DNA of 64,000 nucleotides from Alphaproteobacteria bacterium UBA6376. Lineage in GTDB: Bacteria; Pseudomonadota; Alphaproteobacteria; Rs-D84. The stretch spans positions 258,102-322,101 of the forward strand of contig DJQW01000001.1 of the NCBI GenBank assembly GCA_002437665.1. Reading direction: 5' to 3'. Shown one piece after another: positions 42,838 through 50,364 of this stretch. How positions within the stretch are numbered: the stretch's first letter is position 1; each line of letters begins with the position of its first letter. A program made the translations under genes and the position numbers. The notes under the pieces were generated by a model. That model was not told where the DNA came from. It searched no databases and saw only the letters and a program-made list of their open reading frames with translations.

Positions 42838-43428
42838 GTGGTGGTGGTGTCTGCATACGGCGATTTTTTCAAACCTTACTTTGCGTCTGGCACGTTGCGG
42901 CCATGTGATGGTTCGGTGTGGGTAATTCACAATGGCGCAAACTCAGACACCGATTACGAATGGAAAATGCACGTCGCCGCGTATGATGTTGCCGATTGGT
43001 TACGTGTCGCGGGTACGATTATGCCGTGGATGATTCAAAACGGCGTCACGTTCAAGACAATAAGCCCCGACGATTTTTCGGTTGAACGCATTTTATCACC
43101 GACATGTTGCCAGTATGCCAAGGCATTTACAATTTACCCGACGTCCGCGCCCGAATTTGCAAAAATCGCGTGTGGTCTGGACGCATTGATGTGCGGGGCG
43201 AAATTGTCAGCGGGCACAAAATTGACCGCGGGTTATAATATGTCATATGAACATACGTTGGGTCACAGTGGTCGTATATTCTATCGCATGGAACGCGACA
43301 ATATGGGCCGCTATATGTCGACCGAACGTGCGTACCGTCTGAATCCCGTGTGCCCGTATAACCCGCTGAACGTGCCCGATCCATTTGCGAATTTGTTCGC
43401 GTGCGCCGTCCCTGCGCATACCAGATAA
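42838..43428 (+). CDS. Orphan protein resembling the N-terminal domain of class III lanthionine synthetases (LanKC)
   Basis: In LanKC enzymes this domain precedes the kinase domain. This 196-aa protein has YEWKMHVAAYDVADWLRV, WMIQNGVTFKTI, YAKAFTIYPTSAPEFAKIA and the C-terminal block following ..RIFYRMERD, the order and spacing of the LanKC lyase-side N-terminus. No kinase or cyclase domain is fused here. An APH-like kinase is encoded 479 bp upstream. Four consecutive GTG codons (42838-42849) make the exact start ambiguous. Function unknown; the assignment is from pattern memory. Confidence 0.45.
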   Translation: MVVVSAYGDFFKPYFASGTLRPCDGSVWVIHNGANSDTDYEWKMHVAAYDVADWLRVAGTIMPWMIQNGVTFKTISPDDFSVERILSPTCCQYAKAFTIYPTSAPEFAKIACGLDALMCGAKLSAGTKLTAGYNMSYEHTLGHSGRIFYRMERDNMGRYMSTERAYRLNPVCPYNPLNVPDPFANLFACAVPAHTR

Positions 43429-43449
43429 TTATAGGGGATAAGTCCCGCC

Positions 43450-43479
43450 TCGCAGACGCGAAGGGTGGTTGGGGCGCAC
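43450..43479 (-). repeat. Duplicate of the tRNA-Gln 3' end
   Basis: An exact 30-bp copy of 43877-43906: the last 14 nt of tRNA-Gln including CCA, plus 16 nt downstream. The two copies bracket 397 bp that contain a GIY-YIG nuclease gene. Confidence 0.8.
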
Positions 43480-43530
43480 TCAATTCCCTCGGCTGTCGCA
43501 TAGATGCGACATGCCTGCGGGGCAACGTAT

Positions 43531-43791
43531 CTAATTCCAGAAATGTCTGTTCGCGAATGCCTGACCTGAACCAGTTTTCAGATATTTTTCAAATTCGGCG
43601 GCGGCATGACGACCAGAAAAGGCGAAATAATTCACCAATTTCCATGGAGTATATTTTGCTGTATGAAAGGAGTAGCCAGAATTATGTTGTTTCAAACGGG
43701 TGGGCAAATCATCGGTCATGCCAATGTACCGTTGTTCTGGATTTGAAATACTTCTGATCAAATATACGTAAAACATATTTATTAAAAACAC
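43531..43791 (-). CDS. GIY-YIG nuclease flanked by tRNA-end direct repeats
   Basis: This 86-aa single-domain protein has FYVYLIRS, then RYIGMTDDLPTRLKQHNSG (catalytic Tyr, Arg region), PWKLVNYFAFSGRHAAAEFEKYLK (catalytic Glu) and ANRHFW. It lies downstream of tRNA-Gln on the same strand, between two copies of the tRNA 3' end. That resembles a minimal element that inserted at the tRNA gene and restored its end. MFYVYL (43773) is an alternative start. Confidence 0.82.
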   Translation of the reverse strand: MFLINMFYVYLIRSISNPEQRYIGMTDDLPTRLKQHNSGYSFHTAKYTPWKLVNYFAFSGRHAAAEFEKYLKTGSGQAFANRHFWN

Positions 43792-43892
43792 GCGACACTA
43801 ATTCGCCACACTTCGTTAAAACTACGTGTGGCACTCCTTCTTGTAACTATGCCGCTTGGGCTTGCCGCCCGAAGCGTCGCAGACGCGAAGGG

Positions 43893-43966
43893 TGGTTGGG
43901 GCGCACGGATTCGAACCATGATAAAGAGAACCAAAATCTCTTGTCCTACCATTAGACGACACCCCA
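43893..43966 (-). tRNA. tRNA-Gln (anticodon TTG)
   Basis: A 74-nt cloverleaf with acceptor TGGGGTG/CGCCCCA (U1-A72 as in tRNA-Gln), anticodon stem AGAGA/TCTCT, loop TTTTGGT with TTG, T loop GGTTCGAATCC and encoded CCA. Confidence 0.93.
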
Positions 43967-44068
43967 AAGGTGTCTATGATTATAAATATCTTTTGATTTT
44001 TTGCAATAATAAAAATGCGCGTGCCGTAAAATAACACCAAAAAATTTCATTTTTTTACGTTTTTGTAC

Positions 44069-44096
44069 TTGCTTTTAATTGTTTTGTAAATATAAT
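44069..44096 (+). promoter_or_regulatory. marR-tolC-RND operon promoter
   Basis: TTGCTT (44069-44074), a 16-bp spacer and TATAAT (44091-44096). The expected transcription start near 44103 abuts the two palindromes below. Confidence 0.6.
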
Positions 44097-44105
44097 CATT
44101 CAAGT

Positions 44106-44138
44106 TTTTAATAATTAAAAGTGTTTTAATCATTAAAA
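44106..44138. promoter_or_regulatory. Two tandem MarR-type operators
   Basis: Two perfect 15-bp palindromes of the form TTTTAATNATTAAAA lie at 44106-44120 and 44124-44138, centres 18 bp apart, just downstream of the -10 box. They sit between the promoter and the MarR gene, the expected place for autorepression of the efflux operon. Confidence 0.75.
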
Positions 44139-44175
44139 GAGAATAAATCACACCATCTGCCAAAAGGGGGCAAAA

Positions 44176-44625
44176 ATGGCTCGCAAAGAATTTATTCGTT
44201 TGCTGGAATCAAACATACTGGCCTTGGACAAGTTGGCGGAACGCCTGCGCAAAGAACCGCTGGAATCCGGTATTTATCCAAAGAATCAGATGACTGTTCT
44301 GGTGCGTCTGCATATGGGCGGTCGCGCGCGGTTAAAGGAAATTGCACGTCGCGAACTGGTTCCAACACCTAATTTGTGTGCGACATTTCGCAAACTGGAA
44401 CGCGATGGTATGGTTACGCGCACTATTGATGAAAACGATCGTCGTAACACGTGGTACGAATGCACGGCGGCGGGGGCCAAGGTGGCAGAAAAAGCATTGG
44501 ATGGTTTTCGTAATGCGTTGACCCGCATGTTTGAAAGCGTTACCCCAGAAGACGAAGTGGCATTGACTGGTGCGTTAAAAACAATGAACAACATTTTAGT
44601 AAAGATGGAGTTAAAAAATGCGTAA
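44176..44625 (+). CDS. MarR-family repressor
   Basis: This 149-aa winged-helix regulator has RLKEIARRELVPTPNLCATFRKLERDGMVTRTIDENDRRNTWYECTAAG, the complete MarR recognition helix and wing, with dimerisation helices at both ends. It is the first gene of the efflux operon; its stop overlaps the tolC start by 8 nt. It probably represses its own operon through the tandem palindromes and is released by a ligand exported by the pump. Confidence 0.9.
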   Translation: MARKEFIRLLESNILALDKLAERLRKEPLESGIYPKNQMTVLVRLHMGGRARLKEIARRELVPTPNLCATFRKLERDGMVTRTIDENDRRNTWYECTAAGAKVAEKALDGFRNALTRMFESVTPEDEVALTGALKTMNNILVKMELKNA

Positions 44626-45949
44626 AATCGGACGTGCTATGGCGATTTTCTGTGGCACGGTTGCGGCCATGACGGCAAATGCGAATGCAATGGATTTGTC
44701 GTTGGACGCGGCTGTGGACAAGATTTTGGCCGAATCCCAAGACCTGAAAAAGGCAGATGCAAATATAAAGAAGGCGCAGGCGTCATTAGACGTTGCCAAT
44801 TCCAATCGTTGGTTCAAGATTGATGGCAGTGTATCATACATGAATCTGATAAATGTCAAAGAGCCGTTCAAATCATACGGCGTGAACCTGACACCAGAAA
44901 TGGGGGGGATTTTGGCGGATACATTGGGTGTTGATGTAAAGCGTATAGATGTGCCTGATAATATCTTTATGGCAGGCGTGAATGTCAGCCAGCCGATTTA
45001 CACATTTGGCAAAATTGGCAATGCTGTTGACGGCGTGCGCAGTGCGATAAAGATGGCGGAATCCGGACGCGAGGCCACCCGTCGTGAAATCAAATATAGC
45101 GCGGTCGATATTTATTGGACGGCAAAAATGACGGACGAAATCGTCAAGATTTCCAGACAGGATTTGGAATCTGCGCGTCGTGCAAAGCAGAGTTTGACGT
45201 CCGCCGGTCGTGCAAACCGCAGCAATTTGGTAAAAATTGAATCTGATATTGCGACCAAGGAAATCAACCTGTCGGATGCCGAATTTAATCGTGACACCGC
45301 ATACAGAATGTTAAAGATTCTGGCGGGTATCGATATGAACGAAGAAATCATATTGACCGATGAATTTCCAACCGCATTTGATGATTTGAATGCGCCACAA
45401 TTCAAGAACACACCAAAATTGCAGGCGATGGCGGATCAGGTTGCCATGTATGAAAAGCAGGCACGTTCGAAACGCGCGGGTGCATACCCAACATTGGCGG
45501 CGATTGGTTCGTACAGTTATATGGCATTGGACAAAGATTTTAACAACATGTTCAATCGTAACAACAGCCAGTCCGCATATTGGGGCCTGTCTCTGCAAGT
45601 TCCTATTTTCAGCGGCGGCCTAAATCGCGCCAACGCCACGGTCGAGGCCATGAATGCCGAGGCCGCACATCAGGACTTGGACAAGGCAAAGAAAATGACA
45701 TCCGAAGAATACACACGTGCGGTTGATAAATACAACCACCTGCGTGGTAATTTGAAGACATTGGAAAACGCACGTAATTTGGCGGCCAAGGCATACGGTA
45801 TTTCCAGCGATCGTTTCGCCGCGGGGCAAACATCTGCGGTTGAATTGGCCGAAGTGTCCGCGGGCCTGTACCAGTTGGATATGGCACTGCTGAATGCAAA
45901 GTACAATATTCTGATGTCGGCAGAATCAGTTGAAAAGTTAGGTGAATAA
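44618..45949 (+). CDS. tolC: TolC-family outer-membrane efflux channel
   Basis: This 443-aa protein has a signal peptide ending at NANAMD. Two structural repeats of long helices and strands are visible: LSLDAAVDKILAESQDLKKADANIKKAQASL in the first and AYPTLAAIGSYSYMAL..WGLSLQVPIFSGGLNRA in the second, with QPIYTFGKI as the matching strand motif. It forms the outer-membrane exit duct for the pump encoded next. Confidence 0.92.
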   Translation: MRKIGRAMAIFCGTVAAMTANANAMDLSLDAAVDKILAESQDLKKADANIKKAQASLDVANSNRWFKIDGSVSYMNLINVKEPFKSYGVNLTPEMGGILADTLGVDVKRIDVPDNIFMAGVNVSQPIYTFGKIGNAVDGVRSAIKMAESGREATRREIKYSAVDIYWTAKMTDEIVKISRQDLESARRAKQSLTSAGRANRSNLVKIESDIATKEINLSDAEFNRDTAYRMLKILAGIDMNEEIILTDEFPTAFDDLNAPQFKNTPKLQAMADQVAMYEKQARSKRAGAYPTLAAIGSYSYMALDKDFNNMFNRNNSQSAYWGLSLQVPIFSGGLNRANATVEAMNAEAAHQDLDKAKKMTSEEYTRAVDKYNHLRGNLKTLENARNLAAKAYGISSDRFAAGQTSAVELAEVSAGLYQLDMALLNAKYNILMSAESVEKLGE

Positions 45950-45951
45950 AA

Positions 45952-46560
45952 ATGGAAAAGTTACAACATTTGATGGAACAGTTAAAGCAGCCCCGTGCGC
46001 GCAAAATCATGTCTATTGGATTGGTTGTTGCGCTGGTCTTGTGGGTGGTATTTCGCTTTACAATGATTGGTATTGAAAATGCGCGTTCGGTCTATAATGC
46101 ATCGCGCGTCGCACAAACAGATGGTGTGCCGGTTGTCGTTCAGCAAATTGAACGTACGGCCGGTGTATTGCGTGAACCGATTGCGGTTAAAAGCAATCGC
46201 GCATATGTTGCGTCGGGGCGCGCGCATAAATTCGGTGCGGGCCAGCATGTTGCAGGTGGCGTGATTGTATCTGTGTCGCCTGATATTGATTTGGATTCTG
46301 GTATGCACATTGTGCGCACACGTGGTGTCGCGGACGGTTTGCAGTATGCGGAATTTCGTGCAACGGGGCATTTCGTGCCGGTATATGCCGTGAACAACGG
46401 TGTTGTCATGGTGGCCGATGGCGATATTGCACGTGCCCGCGACGTTGTCGTTGCACGCCAAGATGCCGAAAACGCACTGATTTCGTCCGGTCTGAACGAT
46501 GGCGACGTCGTCATTCTGACGCACGTGTCAGACGGTGAAAAAATTCAAGTAAAGGAATAA
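45952..46560 (+). CDS. Minimal RND periplasmic adaptor (membrane fusion protein)
   Basis: This 202-aa protein has one N-terminal TM anchor (IGLVVALVLWVVFRF, about 20-34), then a beta-barrel-like region (VVVQQIERTAGVLREPIAVKSNRAYVASGRAH) and a membrane-proximal-like end (AVNNGVVMVADGDIARARDVVVARQ..LNDGDVVILTH). Adaptors of this class are normally 350-400 aa with a lipoyl domain and an alpha-hairpin that reaches TolC. Both of the latter are missing or very short. Position between tolC and the RND gene supports the role. No frameshift is visible, so the shortness looks genuine. Confidence 0.7.
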   Translation: MEKLQHLMEQLKQPRARKIMSIGLVVALVLWVVFRFTMIGIENARSVYNASRVAQTDGVPVVVQQIERTAGVLREPIAVKSNRAYVASGRAHKFGAGQHVAGGVIVSVSPDIDLDSGMHIVRTRGVADGLQYAEFRATGHFVPVYAVNNGVVMVADGDIARARDVVVARQDAENALISSGLNDGDVVILTHVSDGEKIQVKE

Positions 46561-46570
46561 GGGGAAAGAA

Positions 46571-49500
46571 ATGTTAAAGTTTTTCGTTCGCAGACCCGTA
46601 ACAACCGTTATGTTTGTTTTGATGTGGGTCGTATTGGGTTTGGTTTCATTTCCAAAGATGAACATTGAACGTACACCGTCGTTGGACTTTCCAATGGTAA
46701 CGGCATCGTTCGTGTATCCTGGGGCATCGCCTGCGGAAATTGAATCACAGGTTATTAAAAAGGCCGAAGACGCCATGTCAGAGGTTGCAGGATTAAAAAA
46801 ACTGACATCACAGGCGTATGAAAACGGTGGTTACGTTATGGCCGAATTTAACTTGGGCGTAAACGTAAACGATAAATCCAGCGAGGTTAAATCAAAAATC
46901 GACGCACTGTCATCTGAATTTCCAGACGCGTTGAAACAACCCGTTGTTGAAAAATTGAACCCATTGCAGGAATCGGTCGTTGATATCGTTCTGCGCGGGG
47001 CGTCTGCGCGTGATTTGCAAGAATATGTTGATAACATCTTGGCAAATAAAATCACCGCAACCAAGGGCGTTGCCAGTGTGTCTGTATTCGGTGGAGAAGA
47101 CAGAGCTGTTCGTGTTGAAATGAACCCAGAATTGATGGCGGCGCGTGGTGCGACGGTTATGGACGTTGTGTCTGCATTGGCGGCGCGTAACCTGAATGTT
47201 CCAGGGGGGAAAATTGAAACATCGGCAAATTCATCAAACGTTCGTTTTATTGGCGAATTTGCATCTGTTGATGAAATTGCAAACCTGCACCTGACCACGG
47301 TCGAAGGCGCGCGTTTCAAACTGTCTGATGTTGCGACGATTACCGATGCCGCGCGTGATATTGAAACAGGTGCGCGTTACAACGGTGAACCGGTCGTGAT
47401 TGCATCTGTGGTCAAGGCATCTGATGGTAACGCAATTAAAATTTCACAGGCACTGCGTAAAAAAATGCCGGAATTACAGGCGGACATGCAATCGCGTTTC
47501 CCAAATGCCACAATGGAAATTATTTCGGATTCGTCAACCGCGGTTGCCGACGAAACAAACAGCACCATTGATGGTATCGTTTTGGGTATTATCTTTACAG
47601 TATTGGTTCTGTTGGCATTCACACGTAACTGGCGTTCAACAATTATCGCGGGTGTTGTGATTCCTGCGTCATTGGTTGCTGGTTTCTTCTTTATGGACGG
47701 CAGTGGATTCACAATCAATGCAATGACACTGTTGGCGTATTCGTCAGCATTGGGTACATTGGTGTCAAACGCGATTATTATGATTGAATCCGCATTGCAG
47801 GAAATGCGTGCCGGCAAAGACCCAGAAAACGCCGCAATCGATGGTACGAAAAAGGTCGCAGTATCTGTTCTGGCGGGTGTTGGAACAAACGTCGTGGTGT
47901 TCTTGCCATTGGCATTTATGGGCGGTATCGTTGGCCAGTTCATGGTTCAATTTGGTATGACCGTTGTGTACCTGACACTGTTGTCGTTGCTGTTCAGTTT
48001 CACGCTGACCCCAATGATGATTGCAAAAATTTTGCGTCTGACGTCATCTGACGCCGCCCCGAAAAAGGTTAAAAAGGCGGCTGCCTCTACCACGGCGGAA
48101 TCACCGGCGGTTGCACGTCTGCACAAATGGTTTGATGTACAATTTAATCACCCATGGCGCGTTGTTGGTTTGGCTGTTGCAATCTTTATTGCGTCTATGT
48201 CGTTGATGAAATTCGTTGGTAATGAATTTTCACCAGCAACCGACAACAATGAAATCAACATCACGGCGCGTGCACCAATGGGCGCAACGTTTGAAAAGTC
48301 CCGTGATATTGCATCGCAAATCGAAGAACAGTTGCGCGATTTCAAGGAGGTTAAATCAATATCTGTGAAAATCGGCGAACGTGGTCTGCAAAATATCAAG
48401 GTCAAGATTGAATTGGTTGATCGCGCAGATCGCAGATTGTCTGACAAGGAATTGTCACGTCGTATGTTGCCACGTCTGGCGACAATCCCAGATGTCGAAA
48501 TCCAGATTCGTGCGGGCGCGTCTATGTCGTCGTCTATATCGTCTGATATGGTTTTGAACATCACCGGCGAAGATGATGCAAAACGCGAAGCGTACGCCAC
48601 GCGCGCAATCGAATTGATAAACCAGATACCAGAGGTTCAGAGTGCCGTTCGCGCCCAGCAAACCCCAGGTAACGAAATCAAATTCATACCTGATGAAAAC
48701 AAGATGGATTTCTGGGGTGTGAAAAATTCGTATGCTGGTTCAACATTGCGTACGGCGTTGTTTGGTAACGACGATTACAAGTACAAGGAAGCGGGCGAAG
48801 AATATCCAATCGTTTTGGAATTTGCAAAACCGTTCAAGACCGCTGAAATGTTTGACAATGTGTACGTGAACTCGCAAAAGGGTATGGTTGCGTTGTCGTC
48901 GCTGGGTAAAATTGAAAACACCACCGCGACGCCAAACATCAGCCGTCTGGACAAGAACAGAATTACCGAAATCGATATCAATATCGGTAAATCCACAATG
49001 GGCCCTGTTCAGGCCAAGATTCAGTCCGCACTGAATACCATTGATTGGGACGCGGGGTATGGTGCTGAATTCGGTGGTATGTCTGAAATTCAAGACGAAA
49101 CAACCGGCGAAATCGGTCAGGCGTTCTTCTTGGCGACTGTGCTGACATTTATGTTGCTGGCGGCCATTATGAACTCGCTGGCGCACCCATTCACAATCGC
49201 GACGTCAATTCTGACATCATTCGCGGGCGTGTTTGTGATGCTGTTCCTGTCGGGGGCGTCAATGAACGTTGGTGCTATGTTGGCATTCGTTATGTTGGTC
49301 GGTCTGGTGGTGAATAACAACATTCTGGTGCTGGAACCAACAATCGCACGTGTTAAAAACGGCGAAGATGCCAAATCCGCCCTGTGGACAGAACTGAACG
49401 ACAAGCGTTACATGGTGTTGATGACATCAATCGCGGTTATCACCGGTATGGTGCCCCAGTTGTGGTCGGCCGACGGTATGAAGGTCGCAATGGCTGCGGT

Positions 49501-49606
49501 TATGATTGGTGGTATGTTGGCCAGTTTGATATTCACATTCACACTGACGCCTGCATTGTTCTTTATCATTGAACATGCACGTCGTCGTCTGGCGCGTAAC
49601 AAATAA
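46571..49606 (+). CDS. RND-family efflux transporter (AcrB/MexB-like)
   Basis: This 1011-aa inner-membrane proton-driven pump has the 12-TM, two-repeat RND layout. Visible are FPKMNIERTPSLDFPMV, YPGASPAEIESQV, the TM4-region GSGFTINAMTLLAYSSALGTLVSNAIIMIES and the second-half MLAFVMLVGLVVNNNILVLEPT. The usual GLVVDDAIVVVE aspartate pair in TM4 is replaced by LVSNAIIMIE, as in some efflux subfamilies, so proton relay could differ. An Ala/Lys linker (PKKVKKAAAST) joins the halves. Last gene of the operon; terminator after it. Confidence 0.92.
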   Translation: MLKFFVRRPVTTVMFVLMWVVLGLVSFPKMNIERTPSLDFPMVTASFVYPGASPAEIESQVIKKAEDAMSEVAGLKKLTSQAYENGGYVMAEFNLGVNVNDKSSEVKSKIDALSSEFPDALKQPVVEKLNPLQESVVDIVLRGASARDLQEYVDNILANKITATKGVASVSVFGGEDRAVRVEMNPELMAARGATVMDVVSALAARNLNVPGGKIETSANSSNVRFIGEFASVDEIANLHLTTVEGARFKLSDVATITDAARDIETGARYNGEPVVIASVVKASDGNAIKISQALRKKMPELQADMQSRFPNATMEIISDSSTAVADETNSTIDGIVLGIIFTVLVLLAFTRNWRSTIIAGVVIPASLVAGFFFMDGSGFTINAMTLLAYSSALGTLVSNAIIMIESALQEMRAGKDPENAAIDGTKKVAVSVLAGVGTNVVVFLPLAFMGGIVGQFMVQFGMTVVYLTLLSLLFSFTLTPMMIAKILRLTSSDAAPKKVKKAAASTTAESPAVARLHKWFDVQFNHPWRVVGLAVAIFIASMSLMKFVGNEFSPATDNNEINITARAPMGATFEKSRDIASQIEEQLRDFKEVKSISVKIGERGLQNIKVKIELVDRADRRLSDKELSRRMLPRLATIPDVEIQIRAGASMSSSISSDMVLNITGEDDAKREAYATRAIELINQIPEVQSAVRAQQTPGNEIKFIPDENKMDFWGVKNSYAGSTLRTALFGNDDYKYKEAGEEYPIVLEFAKPFKTAEMFDNVYVNSQKGMVALSSLGKIENTTATPNISRLDKNRITEIDINIGKSTMGPVQAKIQSALNTIDWDAGYGAEFGGMSEIQDETTGEIGQAFFLATVLTFMLLAAIMNSLAHPFTIATSILTSFAGVFVMLFLSGASMNVGAMLAFVMLVGLVVNNNILVLEPTIARVKNGEDAKSALWTELNDKRYMVLMTSIAVITGMVPQLWSADGMKVAMAAVMIGGMLASLIFTFTLTPALFFIIEHARRRLARNK

Positions 49607-49632
49607 AAAACGGGGCATCGCCCCGTTTTTTA
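49604..49632. terminator. Terminator between the RND gene and the Cys-rich gene
   Basis: AAAACGGGGC/GCCCCGTTTT hairpin between convergent genes; usable both ways. Confidence 0.85.
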
Positions 49633-50070
49633 TTCGCCATAGTGGCAGGGCTGTGTATAACTAAAATCCCCCGTGCTGTCAGAACCATAGGTTACATAAC
49701 ATTTGGTGACAGTTGTTGCACCTGTGCCGGTGGTGCTTCCCCCCGATGGGCATCTTGTACAAGTCGGGTCTAATGAATTTGGATTTCCATAATAACCGGA
49801 GTCACATATGTATCTATCTGACGTGTGGCACGTGACCATGTTTTTATCGGCTGCGGTGATTCCACATTCCACATCTGTTCTGAAAGTTTGCACGTGTATT
49901 ACACCATTGCCCAGATCTGTTTTGTATGTTCCATCAACGCGTTTGCAACAATTTTTGGTACATTCTGTTTGGCTTGTGTTATACGGACACGCACCACAAC
50001 AGTTGTTGGCCCCATATGATGGTGCCGTGCCCAGCAATATAGATATGCTGGCTAATATTAGTTTTTTCAT
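49630..50070 (-). CDS. Small Cys-rich secreted protein with structured leader
   Basis: I do not recognise the function. This 146-aa protein has a signal peptide (LILASISILLGTAPSYGA) and then 13 cysteines in ~125 mature residues. They include NNCCGAC, NCCKR and a C-terminal CDSGYYGNPNSL..CTRCPSGG that resembles EGF/TNFR-type Cys-rich modules. It is likely disulphide-bonded at the cell surface. Expression is probably controlled by the long leader upstream, which can sequester its AAGGAGG SD (50076-50082). Confidence 0.72.
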   Translation of the reverse strand: MKKLILASISILLGTAPSYGANNCCGACPYNTSQTECTKNCCKRVDGTYKTDLGNGVIHVQTFRTDVECGITAADKNMVTCHTSDRYICDSGYYGNPNSLDPTCTRCPSGGSTTGTGATTVTKCYVTYGSDSTGDFSYTQPCHYGE

Positions 50071-50095
50071 TCTAACCTCCTTGTTTTTTCATGAA

Positions 50096-50125
50096 CGAAA
50101 AACCGCCAACAAAACAAAGGCGGTT
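50096..50125 (-). terminator. Attenuator hairpin in the leader
   Basis: AACCGCC (50119-50125) pairs with GGCGGTT (50101-50107), followed by TTTCG. It lies upstream of the SD. Its 5' arm overlaps the alternative pairing partner CCTCCAACC. Confidence 0.55.
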
Positions 50126-50130
50126 GGAGG

Positions 50131-50223
50131 TTAGCGACTATCTTGTAAATAGTGGTGGTATTCAAAATATTTCCACACCCTCCAACCCAATGGCTGGAGA
50201 TAGAAACGCATACCAACACGCAT
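50131..50223 (-). CDS. Possible 30-codon leader peptide
   Basis: The ORF begins MRVGMRFYLQPLGWRVWKYF and ends with the TAA inside the P1/anti-SD sequence. Eight of residues 14-25 are Trp, Tyr, Phe or His. A ribosome reaching the stop would cover the anti-SD strand, as in translational attenuators. Only a weak AGG precedes the ATG; coding status is uncertain. Confidence 0.35.
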   Translation of the reverse strand: MRVGMRFYLQPLGWRVWKYFEYHHYLQDSR

Positions 50224-50286
50224 GTATGCCTGCGTACAAGAAAGGGTCGCTAAACCCCGCTGTCAGCTGCTTGTGACAACAATCCA

Positions 50287-50315
50287 ATAATAACAATATA
50301 AAATTTGCGGTGCAA
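50287..50315 (-). promoter_or_regulatory. Promoter of the structured leader
   Basis: TTGCAC (minus, 50310-50315), a 17-bp spacer and TATTAT (50287-50292). Start expected near 50280. Confidence 0.45.
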
Positions 50316-50333
50316 GCAAAAGATTGTTATAAT
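50305..50333 (+). promoter_or_regulatory. Promoter of the HAD phosphatase gene
   Basis: TTGCGG, a 17-bp spacer and TATAAT. The -35 overlaps the divergent promoter's -35 by one base. Confidence 0.55.
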
Positions 50334-50364
50334 AACGCCCGAAAAACACAAAAGGATTTGTAAT

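Larger units (their letters stand above)
50071..50280 (-). ncRNA. Structured leader / attenuator RNA of the Cys-rich gene
   Basis: The ~210-nt 5' leader on the minus strand has P1, TTAGCGAC (50246-50253) with GTCGCTAA (50131-50138), extended by CTTGTA (50235-50240) with TACAAG (50142-50147). P2 is GCATAC/GTATGC (50224-50229, 50208-50213). P3 is CTCCA (50195-50199) with TGGAG (50180-50184). After P1 comes CTAACCTCC (50126-50134), perfectly complementary to the SD GGAGGTTAG (50072-50080). GGTTGGAGG (50179-50187) can instead pair with CCTCCAACC (50122-50130), which would free the SD and break the terminator. It is an RNA switch or a C4-like antisense RNA. Confidence 0.6.

Noticed and set aside
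43401..43757. 118-codon plus-strand ORF opposite the GIY-YIG gene
   Set aside because: It is the antisense frame of a recognised nuclease domain and crosses a repeat.
50091..50276. 61-codon plus-strand ORF across the structured leader
   Set aside because: It runs antisense to the predicted RNA, has no SD, and its sequence is constrained by the hairpins; likely a shadow.
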